Part shown: piece after piece, positions 1-9,401 of the stretch
Layout of the letters: every line of letters starts with the position of its first letter
How positions within the stretch are numbered: the stretch's first letter is position 1
Source of the DNA: JADKAV01 sp963704075
GTDB lineage: Bacteria > Actinomycetota > Actinomycetes > S36-B12 > UBA10799
Direction: 5' to 3'
DNA: 64,000 bases
NCBI GenBank assembly: GCA_963704075.1
Contig: CAVPGV010000019.1
Location: 62,001-126,000, forward strand
Program-made: the position numbers and the translations under genes
The notes under the pieces: generated by a model
Told to the model about the DNA's origin: nothing
Databases searched by the model: none
The model's input: the letters and a program-made list of their open reading frames with translations, nothing else

Positions 1-1
1 C

Positions 2-634
2 AACCGGGAGGGCCGGTTCCGCTCTTTCAAGAAGCAGTCGGTGCTGGTCAAGCCGACCGGCACCGTCAAGCGCAAGACTCCCTGGACCGAGTTCACGTGG
101 GAGTCGTACGCCACGACCATGGACCGTTTCGCGAAGCGGACTGGAACGGCCGGGTCCTCGCTCGGCGGGATCAAGTGGTACGAGATGCAGTTGCGCTCCC
201 GCGGATCATCGTGGGATTCCGCGCGCACCTTCGTCACCGACCTTCCCGGAGTGCTGCCCGCGGATCTGCCGTTCGGGGGACGCTTTCAATGGCGTGTGCG
301 CCCGGTCGACGAGACGGGTAGGGGCCGTCCCTGGAGTCAGGTGCGTTCGGTCCGCACGCCGATGGCTGTCTCCGCCAATCCGGTCGCTCTGAAGGCCTTC
401 CGATCCAGTACGCGCGTAACGCTCCTATGGCGCAAGCCCAAATCACGCTTCTTCCCTGTCACCGGCTACTCGATCTACTACTCGACCAAAGGCAAGCGCT
501 GGAAGCCGCTGAGCCAGGTGGTGAACAACCGTGCCGCATTCCGCGTGCGCAAAGGAACACGGTACTGGTTCATGGTGACCGCCAACAACGCCGCGGGCGA
601 GAGTCCACCGAGCCGGGTTTTCGTGCGGCGATGA
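2..634 (+). CDS. secreted fibronectin type III-like protein, 5' end cut by window
   Basis: The reading frame is open from base 2, so the gene starts before the window and about 210 residues are visible. Two fibronectin type III-like modules can be seen: the first has the FQWRVRPVDETGRGRPWSQV pattern, the second ends with GTRYWFMVTANNAAGESP. The C-terminus is basic (ends VFVRR) and resembles the last module of the next gene, so the two are probably paralogues in one operon (16 nt gap). Such modules usually mediate adhesion or matrix contacts at the cell surface; the function here is not known. The N-terminus and any signal peptide lie outside the window. Confidence 0.7.
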   Translation, partial: NREGRFRSFKKQSVLVKPTGTVKRKTPWTEFTWESYATTMDRFAKRTGTAGSSLGGIKWYEMQLRSRGSSWDSARTFVTDLPGVLPADLPFGGRFQWRVRPVDETGRGRPWSQVRSVRTPMAVSANPVALKAFRSSTRVTLLWRKPKSRFFPVTGYSIYYSTKGKRWKPLSQVVNNRAAFRVRKGTRYWFMVTANNAAGESPPSRVFVRR

Positions 635-650
635 AGGGACGGGGAGTCTT

Positions 651-2879
651 GTGAGACCGAAATGGACAGGCGCCTGGCTCTTCGCCGTCGCCTTGGTGTT
701 TGCGCTCATACCCATGACCGCCAACGCTGCGTCACTGCCTGCCCCATCGTTGCTGACGCCGTCGGCTGGCGCCACTGTGGATCAGCCTTTGTTCTCGTGG
801 GATCCGGTCGCCGACGCCGCGTTCTACGAGATCGAAGTCGCCCTCGACGACCAGTTCGTCACGGTGACGGATCCTCCCTTGCCCACCGATCCGGCCGGAG
901 TCGCCCAACCTCGACCTGTCTACGGAACGACCTACGTACCGAGGTTCAGCTATTCGGCCAAGACCCACTACTGGCACGTGCGCGCGGTCGGCACGGATGG
1001 CACGAAAGGACAATGGAGTGCCTCCGAGGCCTTCACCCGCCGCTGGACCAACACTGACGAGGCCACGGGCGTCCAAGCAGATGACCCGGCATCCCGGGTG
1101 GAAAACGTACGACTCCTCACCGGTGGCACCACGCCGGCCCTCAACGACATCGCGATCACGTGGGATCCCGTGCCGGGGGCCGCCTACTACGAAATGCAGA
1201 TCGCCCCCACCAACTCCCCCGAAGAGACCATCACCTGCGAAACCCCACATGTCGTGGTCGCGCCGGCGTACGAGAACGACTATGAGCGCCGCGACCCCCT
1301 CAACACCTGCGCCACCATGATGTCCCCTATCCGGGCGTGGACGGACGCGGCTGTCTGGAGCGAGACCTCCCCCGGTTGGATCGCCATCGAATCGACAGTC
1401 GGACGCACCGGGGATCTCGTCTACGTGCGGTTCATGGACGCGAGTGGCCAAAACCAACTGGTTGCCCCATTCGAAGCTGAGATCGAGTCCACTGGGGGCG
1501 ACCCCCGAGCGTTCACGATTCCCGGTTCCGGGCCGACGGACCCAGAGGCGATCGCGCAGTTCTTCGTGGTCGAGTTCCCGATCGAGGCGCAGCGGGGGTA
1601 CACGGTACGGGTACGTGCGGTCGACTTCACCGTCGAGCCCGACTATCCGGCGATCAGAACAACACCTGTCGTCGGCATGTGGTCCAATGAGCGGCGCGAA
1701 CCCGGTGAACCACTGCCATCTTCGCTGGTCTTCACCCCGACCGATCCGGTATCCGGCGCCGGTTCACTGTCCGACCCAGTCATCCCCCGGAACCTTGCGC
1801 AAACCGATTCAGACGTCCCCGTGCTGAGCTGGGAGCCTGCCGCTGGGGCTGTCGCCTACCGCGTTGTTATCGCCTTGGACAGGGACTTCACCAACCGCGT
1901 CGCGGAATACCGCACACGCGCGGCGGTCTTCGTCCCTCCGGAGACCTACGACGACAACGGTCCAGCGGGCACCTACTACTGGTTCGCGTCGCCGTGCAGA
2001 TACGACCAAGTGGACCCGAGCCAGAGCCAGGTCAAGTGCCGGGTGGCTGACTCCGCGGCGATCAACGACCCTCAGTACGTCGGGCGTTTCAGCAAGCGCA
2101 GCGAACGCGTTGGCGGACCTACCGCGACGACGTTCGACGATGGCCGCAACGTCCTTCTGAGATGGGGGGACGCACTCACCTCGGCGCGGGCTGTCCACCC
2201 GGCCTCCAGCCCGGGAGGCGTCGACAGGTATCAGATCCAGCTCACGACTGGGAACTGGGCGGCGTCTGCGGATGTGGAAACCGACAACCTGGCCTACAGC
2301 ACGGCCGTCGAACCGCTCTCACCCGGAACCTACCGCTGGCGGGTCCGGCCTCTCGACGGGCAGGCAGTCCCCCTCGCGTGGGCCTACGGTCCGGACTTCA
2401 CCATCGATGCTCCCGAAGGCCCGTCGCCCTCCCCGACCTCCCCGACCCCTCAGCCGTCCACGTCGTCCCCGGCGCCCCAGCCGTCCACGTCGTCTCCGGC
2501 GCCGATCACACCCGGGATTCCAGGAACGTCACCGGCCCCGACAGGGCCACCACCGGCCTACCAGGCCCCAGGCGCAGATGAGGGAGCCGCCGCGGAGATC
2601 GCACCTGATCCCCCGGGCAAGCCCCGCGTCACGAAGGCGTCGAAGCGCAAGGTCCGCGTGCACTGGCGGGCATCTGAAGAACTCGGTCAGCCCGTCTCGG
2701 CCTACCTCGTCTTCCGTTCGAAGAACGGCACGTCGTTCAAACGCGTCCGCAGTACCACCAGTCAGACGACCCGGATCAAGGTGAAGCGTGGACGCACCTA
2801 CTGGTTCTACGTGATCGCGGACTCCGACGCAGGCCGCAGCGGGCAGAGCCGCACGACCCGTTTCCGCATGCCGCGCTGA
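651..2879 (+). CDS. secreted fibronectin type III-repeat protein with Pro/Ser linker
   Basis: 742 residues from a GTG start preceded by GGGGAG. The N-terminus is a clear Sec signal peptide (basic MRPKW, a hydrophobic stretch, then MTANAAS as likely cleavage site). Several Ig/fibronectin-like modules follow, recognisable from repeated phrases such as LSWEPAAGAVAYRVVIALDRDF and HYWHVRAVGTDGTKGQWS. A Pro/Ser/Thr linker runs from about residue 585 to 650 with two near-identical PQPSTSSPA units, and the last 90 residues are a basic fibronectin module containing GRTYWFYVIADSDAG. No catalytic motif is visible. It is probably an exported surface or matrix protein. It converges on sigA, with only 8 nt between the stops. 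Confidence 0.75.
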   Translation: MRPKWTGAWLFAVALVFALIPMTANAASLPAPSLLTPSAGATVDQPLFSWDPVADAAFYEIEVALDDQFVTVTDPPLPTDPAGVAQPRPVYGTTYVPRFSYSAKTHYWHVRAVGTDGTKGQWSASEAFTRRWTNTDEATGVQADDPASRVENVRLLTGGTTPALNDIAITWDPVPGAAYYEMQIAPTNSPEETITCETPHVVVAPAYENDYERRDPLNTCATMMSPIRAWTDAAVWSETSPGWIAIESTVGRTGDLVYVRFMDASGQNQLVAPFEAEIESTGGDPRAFTIPGSGPTDPEAIAQFFVVEFPIEAQRGYTVRVRAVDFTVEPDYPAIRTTPVVGMWSNERREPGEPLPSSLVFTPTDPVSGAGSLSDPVIPRNLAQTDSDVPVLSWEPAAGAVAYRVVIALDRDFTNRVAEYRTRAAVFVPPETYDDNGPAGTYYWFASPCRYDQVDPSQSQVKCRVADSAAINDPQYVGRFSKRSERVGGPTATTFDDGRNVLLRWGDALTSARAVHPASSPGGVDRYQIQLTTGNWAASADVETDNLAYSTAVEPLSPGTYRWRVRPLDGQAVPLAWAYGPDFTIDAPEGPSPSPTSPTPQPSTSSPAPQPSTSSPAPITPGIPGTSPAPTGPPPAYQAPGADEGAAAEIAPDPPGKPRVTKASKRKVRVHWRASEELGQPVSAYLVFRSKNGTSFKRVRSTTSQTTRIKVKRGRTYWFYVIADSDAGRSGQSRTTRFRMPR

Positions 2880-2887
2880 GCCCAGGC

Positions 2888-4411
2888 TCAGTCGAGATAG
2901 TCGCGCAGTACTTGGCTTCGCGAGGGGTGCCGCAGCTTGCTCATCGTCTTCGACTCAATCTGGCGGATACGCTCGCGGGTCACCCCATACACCTTGCCGA
3001 TCTCATCAAGGGTTTTCGGCTGACCGTCAGACAGGCCGAAGCGCATACGGACGACGCCGGCCTCGCGCTCGGAAAGCGTGTCGAGCACCGACTCCAACTG
3101 CTCCTGCAGAAGGGTGAAAGACACCGCGTCCGCCGGAACGATGGCCTCGGAGTCCTCGATGAGGTCGCCGAACTCGCTGTCACCGTCCTCACCGAGCGGA
3201 GTGGACAAGGAGATGGGCTCACGGCCGTACTTCTGGACTTCGACGACCTTGTCCGGGGTCATGTCGAGTTCGGCGGCAAGTTCCTCCGGAGTAGGTTCCC
3301 GACCGAGGTCCTGCAGCATCTGCCGCTGCACACGGGCGAGTTTGTTGATGACCTCGACCATGTGCACCGGGATCCGAATGGTGCGGGCCTGGTCTGCCAT
3401 CGCCCGCGTGATCGCCTGCCGGATCCACCATGTGGCGTACGTCGAGAACTTGTAGCCCTTGGTGTAGTCGAACTTCTCGACTGCGCGGATCAGGCCAAGG
3501 TTGCCTTCCTGAATCAGATCCAGGAACAACATCCCGCGTCCCGTGTAGCGCTTCGCCAGGCTCACCACGAGTCGCAGGTTGGCCTCCAGCAGGTGGTTCT
3601 TGGCGCGGCGGCCGTCCTCTGAGATCCATTCGAGCTTGATCCGGGTCTCGGTGTCCAGTTCGGGGTTGTCGGCGAGCTTCTCCTCGGCGAACAGGCCGGC
3701 TTCGATGCGCTTGGCCAACTCCACTTCCTGCTCGGCGTTGAGCAGTGGGACCTTGCCGATCTGCTTCAGGTAGTCCTTGACCGGGTCGGCGGTAGCGCCG
3801 GCCTGGGTGACCTGGGCCACAGGCTCGTCGGTGTCATCGGTGTCGGACAGCGTGAAGGTGCCGGCTTCCTTCTCCTTCTCCTTCTCGTCCTCGAGTTTCT
3901 TGAGGTCCTGCTTCAGGTCCGTCTCAAGGTCCTGTTCGAGTTTTGCGGCCTTCTTCAGGTCATCGGGGCTCACCGCGTCCGTCTGTGCCGCCTTCTTCGC
4001 CGCAGCCTTCTTGGCCGGTGCCCGCTTCGCAGGTGCTCGCTTCGTAGCCGCCGTCTTGGCGGGCGCCGTCTTGGCAGCAGCCGGGGTGCTGGCCGATGAC
4101 TTACCGGCGGCCTTCTTGCCGGCGGCCTTCTTGGCGGGCGCCTTCGTGGCGGGCGCCTTCTTCGCTGTCGCCTTGGCGCTGGTCGCGGCGGCCTTATGAG
4201 CAGGAGCCTTCTTGGCAGTCGCGGCGCTCGTTGCGGCCTTCTTCGTGGTGGTCTTCTTGGCTGGAGCCTTCTTCGCGGCCCCGTTGCTCGCCGGGGCCTT
4301 CGCGGCTGGCTCTGCTTTGGCAGCAGCCTTCGTGGCGGTCTTGGCCGGAGCCTTCTTCGCCGTCGCCGGTTTGGCAGCCGCTGGGGCTTTCTTCGACTTA
4401 ACAGTCGGCAC
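2888..4411 (-). CDS. sigA: RNA polymerase principal sigma factor (RpoD/HrdB type)
   Basis: 507 residues. The first ~165 are Lys/Ala/Pro-rich with many KKAPAKK-like units, typical of actinobacterial principal sigma factors. The sigma core starts at DPVKDYLKQIGKVPLL (region 1.2), continues through regions 2.3-2.4 (YKFSTYATWWIRQAITRAMA) and region 3, and ends with region 4.2 (VTRERIRQIESKTMSKLRHP). The GTG start is preceded by GAGAGG at about 8 nt. This is the housekeeping sigma factor that directs RNA polymerase to vegetative promoters. The low-complexity N-terminus is common in this family and is not a sign of damage. Confidence 0.97.
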   Translation of the reverse strand: MPTVKSKKAPAAAKPATAKKAPAKTATKAAAKAEPAAKAPASNGAAKKAPAKKTTTKKAATSAATAKKAPAHKAAATSAKATAKKAPATKAPAKKAAGKKAAGKSSASTPAAAKTAPAKTAATKRAPAKRAPAKKAAAKKAAQTDAVSPDDLKKAAKLEQDLETDLKQDLKKLEDEKEKEKEAGTFTLSDTDDTDEPVAQVTQAGATADPVKDYLKQIGKVPLLNAEQEVELAKRIEAGLFAEEKLADNPELDTETRIKLEWISEDGRRAKNHLLEANLRLVVSLAKRYTGRGMLFLDLIQEGNLGLIRAVEKFDYTKGYKFSTYATWWIRQAITRAMADQARTIRIPVHMVEVINKLARVQRQMLQDLGREPTPEELAAELDMTPDKVVEVQKYGREPISLSTPLGEDGDSEFGDLIEDSEAIVPADAVSFTLLQEQLESVLDTLSEREAGVVRMRFGLSDGQPKTLDEIGKVYGVTRERIRQIESKTMSKLRHPSRSQVLRDYLD

Positions 4412-4586
4412 GTAACAACCTCTCGTCGAGGATCGGGTTGGGCTCTCGCAGCATCACTACCTGCTACGTCCAGTACAACATTCTGTCACGCCCCGGCTAT
4501 TCCCCCGGCACATGCCCGATGGCACTACCTCGTGTCGGAGGTGCTGGCTGCGACCTCCGCGGCTCGAGAGTTGCTACGAATATGCG

Positions 4587-5582
4587 CTATGCGGTGCGCC
4601 TCGCCTGTCCCCTGAGCACCTCCATCGGGATGTCGTCGGTGAGTGACGCCCACGTGTTTGGCGGCAGTCCGTGCTGCAAAGCGTGAATCACCAAGGGTGC
4701 CAGGGTGTTCGTCGGTTCCAGTTCACACGCCCGATCGGCGGCCATGAGCGCCACGGCCCCGTCACCATCGGCCCACGCGACCAGCGCCATGGTGGCGGCC
4801 ACGGGGGCTGCATCCGAGTCCGGAAGATGGGTCATGGCGTACAACAGCCTCGTGCGCACGTGTGCCAGAGACAACTGCCCATGTGCATGCTCATGGAGGA
4901 TGATCGCCAGCAACGGGTCTCGGACGTGCACGTCACGGCAGGCCCGTGACACGCACACCACGTCTTGGGCCGCCAGCGCATCGTCGGAGAGCAGCACCTG
5001 TAGGGCGCGCTGTTCGAGCTCGGCCCTTGCCGCCTCATGTCCATGCCTGGGCGGCGTGTCACTGCGCAAAGCGGCCGCGACCTGGTTCGACAACGGGTCG
5101 GTCACCGGCAGCAGAGTGTCCACCAACGTCTCCCGTGCCGGCACACAGGTCATCCCTTCGGCTACGCATTGGGCGATGACCGGATGATCGCGCAACGACT
5201 CCACATCGATGTCCAACTCCTGGCCGATCAGGCCGTCGGCAGAGAGTGACCTCACTCGGCCATCCCCGATCACCAGGACCGACACCAGGTCCGTGACAGC
5301 CACCAGCAGATCGGCGAGCCACTTGGCGATCTCCGACGCGTAGTGCACCTCCATGGAGTCCGCGTAGGCCAGAACCACTGTCTTGGACGGCAAGGGGTTC
5401 GGCAGGCCCGCGAGGATCGTGGCGATCCAGTCCAGATCTGCGCGTTCGGGCAGATCCACCCGCAGTGCCAGATGTGGACCGTCTCCGCTCAACAGAAGCA
5501 CGACCGAGTCGTGCGGGGCGAAACCGAGAACGTACGGGGTGGCGGCCACAGCCGCCTCAGGGCTGGAAATCGTGACTGGCAT
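4587..5582 (-). CDS. DUF4192 family protein
   Basis: 331 residues starting MPVTISSPEAAVAATPYVLG. The opening and the following GFAPHDSVVLLLSGD phrase are characteristic of the actinobacterial DUF4192 family, whose biochemical role is unknown. The C-terminal half is helical with alternating Ala-rich stretches (VAATMALVAWADGDGAVALM), like a TPR-type repeat. DUF4192 genes commonly sit near the principal sigma factor gene in actinobacteria, as here. No signal peptide or membrane segment is visible. The gap to sigA is 175 nt and should hold the sigA promoter. Confidence 0.85.
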   Translation of the reverse strand: MPVTISSPEAAVAATPYVLGFAPHDSVVLLLSGDGPHLALRVDLPERADLDWIATILAGLPNPLPSKTVVLAYADSMEVHYASEIAKWLADLLVAVTDLVSVLVIGDGRVRSLSADGLIGQELDIDVESLRDHPVIAQCVAEGMTCVPARETLVDTLLPVTDPLSNQVAAALRSDTPPRHGHEAARAELEQRALQVLLSDDALAAQDVVCVSRACRDVHVRDPLLAIILHEHAHGQLSLAHVRTRLLYAMTHLPDSDAAPVAATMALVAWADGDGAVALMAADRACELEPTNTLAPLVIHALQHGLPPNTWASLTDDIPMEVLRGQARRTA

Positions 5583-5723
5583 GGATCAACGGTCGCGGCT
5601 GAGGCGGTCTGCTGCCAGACCCCTCACCGGATCTGTGGATGACGGTCGACACGGGATCTCGATCCACAGAAGCACGGATACGGCGCCCACATCGGACGGC
5701 ACCAAGACGGCTGTGGGTCCGGC

Positions 5724-6005
5724 TCAGGCGGGCAGTCCGTAGTCGGCGCGGGCGATCACCTCGGCACTTTGGCGGGCGTCGAAGTCTTCGGAACCGGCGA
5801 TGAGGGGTACAAAACCGACCAGCATCCCGTCGGCCAGGACCTGGGCCTCAAGACCAGCAGCCGAATCCGCATCCCAGATCGCTTCTCTGCCCCCGGGTAG
5901 AACGACGCGGATGGCGCTGTTCTGCAGCCCGGTCGGGTGGACATGCGCCATGACTCTCATCTGGCGTAGCAGCCCGACGATCTCCTCGGCTTCTGACGGT
6001 TGCAT
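5724..6005 (-). CDS. hypothetical protein, 93 residues
   Basis: A small acidic protein with an ATG start, divergent from the heparinase-like gene (83 nt gap). It begins MQPSEAEEIVGLLRQM and has a predicted mixed alpha/beta body with GGREAIWDADSAAGLEAQVL in the middle. I recognise no family. It has no signal peptide, membrane helix or metal-binding cluster. Clean actinobacterial codon use and the lack of a competing frame on the other strand support it as real. Confidence 0.6.
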   Translation of the reverse strand: MQPSEAEEIVGLLRQMRVMAHVHPTGLQNSAIRVVLPGGREAIWDADSAAGLEAQVLADGMLVGFVPLIAGSEDFDARQSAEVIARADYGLPA

Positions 6006-6088
6006 CTGACTCTCCGGCGGTCGTCCGATAGATGGGCCATTCCGGACGGGGAATCGGCCATTCTCGGAATGTCTGGTAGGACAAAGGT

Positions 6089-8107
6089 ATGCGTAGTCCC
6101 GTCATCGCGCTCACAGTGCTTGCCCTCGTGGGTGGCGTGTCGCCCGCCAGCGCCGCGACCGGATCGCCGTTTCCGAGCACGTCGGCGGAACCGCAAGCGG
6201 CACCTGAGGCGCCGGTGGCGCCCGCGGCGGACACGTCGAACCCGGTCGATCCCAGTGGCTCGCCGGTTCAGAGCACCGAACCAGCACCCAGTGGCTCGCC
6301 GGTTCAGAGCACCGAACCAGCACCCAGTGACTCGCCGACACCCACGCAAACACCGACCCCGTCGGCGTCGGCAGGGCCCTACGGCATCCCGATGAACCAG
6401 AACATCCGCGAGGACTCGTGGTGCCGCCTGCTAATCCCCAATAAGAAGGGTGACGCGGGCAGAGCCGACTCGATCATGGACGACAGCATCGCCGACCTCG
6501 GTCAATACGGCTATTACCGACTGAGCGCCAAACCGGATTGGAAGCCCCAGAAGACGCTGGACTCGTCGGGCAACACCCATGTGAACGGTCTCTACTGGGC
6601 CACTCCGCTGCTCTACACAGGTGCCCGGCGTGGAGACGTGCCGATGGTGGAGCGCTTCTACGGTCTCATCGGGGACTGGTTGAGCAAGCACAAGAAGAAG
6701 AAGACCCGCACCTGGTCGGTGACCCAGCCGATCATCGCCGGCGAGCGACTGTGGACGTTGACCTGTGCATCGGACATCAGCAACGGTGCACGTTTCGTCA
6801 AGGCGACCCGCAAGGAGGCCAACACGCAACTCAAGGCGTTCAAACTCGGCGGCGGCACGAACAACACCTCGATCCATTCGCAGGGCTCAGCTCTCGCGGC
6901 CTTCTGCTATCTGGGGGACGCGGAGAAACGGGATCGGGCCGCTGCGAACCTCAACCGCCTGGCCGATTACCTCGTCCTGCCCGACGGAAGTGATCGCGAA
7001 GGCTCTCCGTGGTACGCCTACTACACCCTGCGACTGCTCACCAAACTCGCGCCGATCTACGCACGGTGCGGCGAACCCTACGGCCAGGTCGCTGCCGCAA
7101 TCAAGCGTCAGGAGCGCTTCTTGGCCGCCGCAGTGGATCCCAACTTCTATCTCGTCATGAAGGGCGACACGCATCGGGCACAACTGTCCAAGAAGTGGTT
7201 CGCCCCGGACTCCGAGGCGAGGTGGGCGGCGACCCAGGGCGCTGAAGGACAGCCGCCGGCGAGTCTCTACGAGGTGTTCTCCGGCGGGTACGTGTTCGGC
7301 CGCAACAGTTGGACCGAGATCGACGGGCACCGTCCATCCTTCTTCTCCGTGCGGGTCTCCCGGCCGTACGTCACCGCTCACGTCCACAGCGACCTCGGAT
7401 CGGTGACATTCAACAGCTACGGCGCCGAGTTCGTTGGGGACCCCGGACCGTACCGCTACGACAACTCTGCGATCCGCGACTACATGGTCAGCAGATCCGG
7501 CCACAGCGTGATCCGGGTGGTAGAAAAACCCACGAAGAAGTCCAAGAAGAAGCGCAAGAAATCCTCGCTCGGGCTGGCATCCGCCAGCGTGGCAGCAAGC
7601 GGGTCGTCCAAGGTCCTGGCCACCACCAGCGATCCCTACAACCGCACCTGCTTGCGAGACCGCACCTACGTAGCAGCCGTGATCAAGCGCTGCGTCTACT
7701 ACGACACCGGCGTCGACGCACTCGTGGTGGTCGACTCGATCAAGGCCAAGAAGCGGATCCGCGCCGATCAACGCTGGCAGATCCCCAACGGCGTGAAGGT
7801 CAACCCGAAGAAGCGCGGAGCCACACTCGTGACACCGACTGCTCGGGCGCGGGTCAAGTTCACCGGCGGGGGTGCCGTGCGCAAGTACCGCCCGAACAGC
7901 AAACGGCAGGACGGCTGGTTCACCAACGGCTACGGGGAATTGGCGAAGGGCACAGTGCTGCAACGCCGTGCGTTGCTGAAGAAGGGGAAGAAGCGCACCT
8001 GGGTCACGGTCATCGCTGCGGGCACTGGAACGCCGCGGATCGGCGTGTCCGAGTCCGTGGTTTCCGTGTCACGAGGCGGGGCCACCGGCACGTTCACCAT
8101 GCCCTGA
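6089..8107 (+). CDS. secreted heparinase II/III-like protein (putative polysaccharide lyase)
   Basis: 672 residues. A signal peptide (MRSPVIALTVLALVGGV, cleavage near SAA) is followed by a Ser/Pro/Thr linker to about residue 95, then an alpha-helical region (residues ~100-390) resembling the toroid domain of uronate-polysaccharide lyases. A beta domain opens with SRPYVTAHVHSDLGSVTFNS and GDPGPYRYDNSAIRDYMVSR, the typical heparinase II/III C-terminal block with His residues in an HxHSD pattern. By family it would act outside the cell on acidic polysaccharides by beta-elimination or as a binding protein; the substrate is unknown. The linker holds two exact 36-bp DNA repeats. The convergent neighbour is a sulfotransferase-like gene. 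Confidence 0.7.
   Translation: MRSPVIALTVLALVGGVSPASAATGSPFPSTSAEPQAAPEAPVAPAADTSNPVDPSGSPVQSTEPAPSGSPVQSTEPAPSDSPTPTQTPTPSASAGPYGIPMNQNIREDSWCRLLIPNKKGDAGRADSIMDDSIADLGQYGYYRLSAKPDWKPQKTLDSSGNTHVNGLYWATPLLYTGARRGDVPMVERFYGLIGDWLSKHKKKKTRTWSVTQPIIAGERLWTLTCASDISNGARFVKATRKEANTQLKAFKLGGGTNNTSIHSQGSALAAFCYLGDAEKRDRAAANLNRLADYLVLPDGSDREGSPWYAYYTLRLLTKLAPIYARCGEPYGQVAAAIKRQERFLAAAVDPNFYLVMKGDTHRAQLSKKWFAPDSEARWAATQGAEGQPPASLYEVFSGGYVFGRNSWTEIDGHRPSFFSVRVSRPYVTAHVHSDLGSVTFNSYGAEFVGDPGPYRYDNSAIRDYMVSRSGHSVIRVVEKPTKKSKKKRKKSSLGLASASVAASGSSKVLATTSDPYNRTCLRDRTYVAAVIKRCVYYDTGVDALVVVDSIKAKKRIRADQRWQIPNGVKVNPKKRGATLVTPTARARVKFTGGGAVRKYRPNSKRQDGWFTNGYGELAKGTVLQRRALLKKGKKRTWVTVIAAGTGTPRIGVSESVVSVSRGGATGTFTMP
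6254..6325 (+). repeat. two tandem 36-bp repeats in the linker of the heparinase-like gene
   Basis: Two exact copies (6254-6289 and 6290-6325), each coding SGSPVQSTEPAP, followed by a partial third unit at 6326. Their length is a multiple of three, so copy-number change by slippage would only lengthen or shorten the Ser/Pro linker without breaking the frame. Confidence 0.9.
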
Positions 8108-8281
8108 CCTCCGAAACTGGGCACCGGTACCCGTGCTCTGCCCACTTCGTCAGGCACGTACCAGCACAAAGCAGGCATAACGCACACCATTTCCTCGCGA
8201 AGTTGGCAATTTCGGGAATCTCACGTCGGGCAGCGCCCAGTTTGCGAGGCGTTGGACCGCAGAGTCGTACCCGACGCCGCG

Positions 8282-9370
8282 TCAACCCCGTTTGGCGTCC
8301 TTGGCCGCCATCGTCGCCAGGCCCATTAGCAACTGAATGGCGACGTCGACCGGCACCGTGTTGATGTCACCCTCGGGATTGACGCTGGGGGGCTCGGGGA
8401 TGATCAGATCGTCCAGCGACCCGTTCACGTCCACCCCCATCTTTCGGATTTCGTCGATCATACGGGCCGTGCGCTCGTTCACCGTGTCCAGCGCCCAGGA
8501 TGGTGTGCGAATAGCGTGTTCGTCGATGCCGGGTTGGCGGCCGTCCACCAGTCCCCACAGCGCGCCCCGCCGAATCCACTGGTGATACCGCTCGGTTGGC
8601 ATGGGCACCTGCTGCTCCAGGGCCACCAGCCACTGGCGGACCAAAGTTGCTTCCTCGTAGCTCAGCGACCGGTTGGTCTTGGTCACGACGCGCTGCAAGG
8701 TGTCGGGCTGCAGTCCGATGACACGTTCGGCGTCACGCAGGATGCGCAGCGGATCGCCGGAGTCCACGACGATCACGGCTATCCGCTCAGCACCGACGAC
8801 CTGTGCCCATCGCCGCATCAGTCCGGGATAGTCGAACCTTCCCCAGAACGTGGCGTTCTTGCCCTCCAGGGTCTCCCGCAGCCATTGCTCATACGGCTTG
8901 ACCACCCGGGACTTGGCCTTCCGTAGCGGCCCAGGTAGCGGCTTCGGAGCCCCGGACTTCAGGGACTGCTGCCAACTGCTCGGAAGGATCAGTCCCAGGG
9001 GCCGCAATGTGAGCAAAACCCTGACCCGGTCGGGGCCACCGAGATCGTCGACGATCCTGGCGACAAGCTCCGGTGCTGCATCGGCGAACTGTTCGCTTGA
9101 CACGACCGCCCGGTCCTTGCGCCTGCCCACCCGCTGGGCGAACGCCTCCCACACCTCAGGGGCGACCGGCGGATCGGACGGGTGGGTGGTGGTCGAGATG
9201 CCGAGCGCCGAGCACGACGGGGTCCAATGCGAGGACTTCTTCCCGGGGTAGAGCACCCCTTGACCACGCATCTGTGTGCGTGCCGCAGCCATCGACTGCT
9301 GAAGTGCCGTGGTCCCAGTCTTGGGAGGGCCTATGTGCACGAGCACCTCACCGGTTTGCAGGAATGTCAT
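8282..9370 (-). CDS. sulfotransferase-like protein
   Basis: 362 residues, ATG start preceded by GAGGAGG. The N-terminal HIGPPKTGTTALQQ (residues 12-25) is the 5'-phosphosulfate-binding loop of PAPS-dependent sulfotransferases (PKTGTT pattern). A later RVRVLLTLRPLGLILPSSWQ block corresponds to the 3'-phosphate-binding strand and helix with its Arg and Ser. Family members transfer sulfate from PAPS to carbohydrate or lipid acceptors; the acceptor is unknown here. No signal peptide is visible, so it would act in the cytosol. The neighbour across a 174-nt gap is a secreted heparinase-like protein, a suggestive but unproven pairing. Confidence 0.75.
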   Translation of the reverse strand: MTFLQTGEVLVHIGPPKTGTTALQQSMAAARTQMRGQGVLYPGKKSSHWTPSCSALGISTTTHPSDPPVAPEVWEAFAQRVGRRKDRAVVSSEQFADAAPELVARIVDDLGGPDRVRVLLTLRPLGLILPSSWQQSLKSGAPKPLPGPLRKAKSRVVKPYEQWLRETLEGKNATFWGRFDYPGLMRRWAQVVGAERIAVIVVDSGDPLRILRDAERVIGLQPDTLQRVVTKTNRSLSYEEATLVRQWLVALEQQVPMPTERYHQWIRRGALWGLVDGRQPGIDEHAIRTPSWALDTVNERTARMIDEIRKMGVDVNGSLDDLIIPEPPSVNPEGDINTVPVDVAIQLLMGLATMAAKDAKRG

Positions 9371-9401
9371 CGGTCCTCCTCGCCTGATTGCACCGGATGC
9401 C

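Noticed and set aside
5957..6395. Long open frames opposite the heparinase-like gene with repeated segments
   Set aside because: They mirror the 36-bp repeat in the Ser/Pro linker and have no ribosome-binding site or family character; shadows of the real gene.
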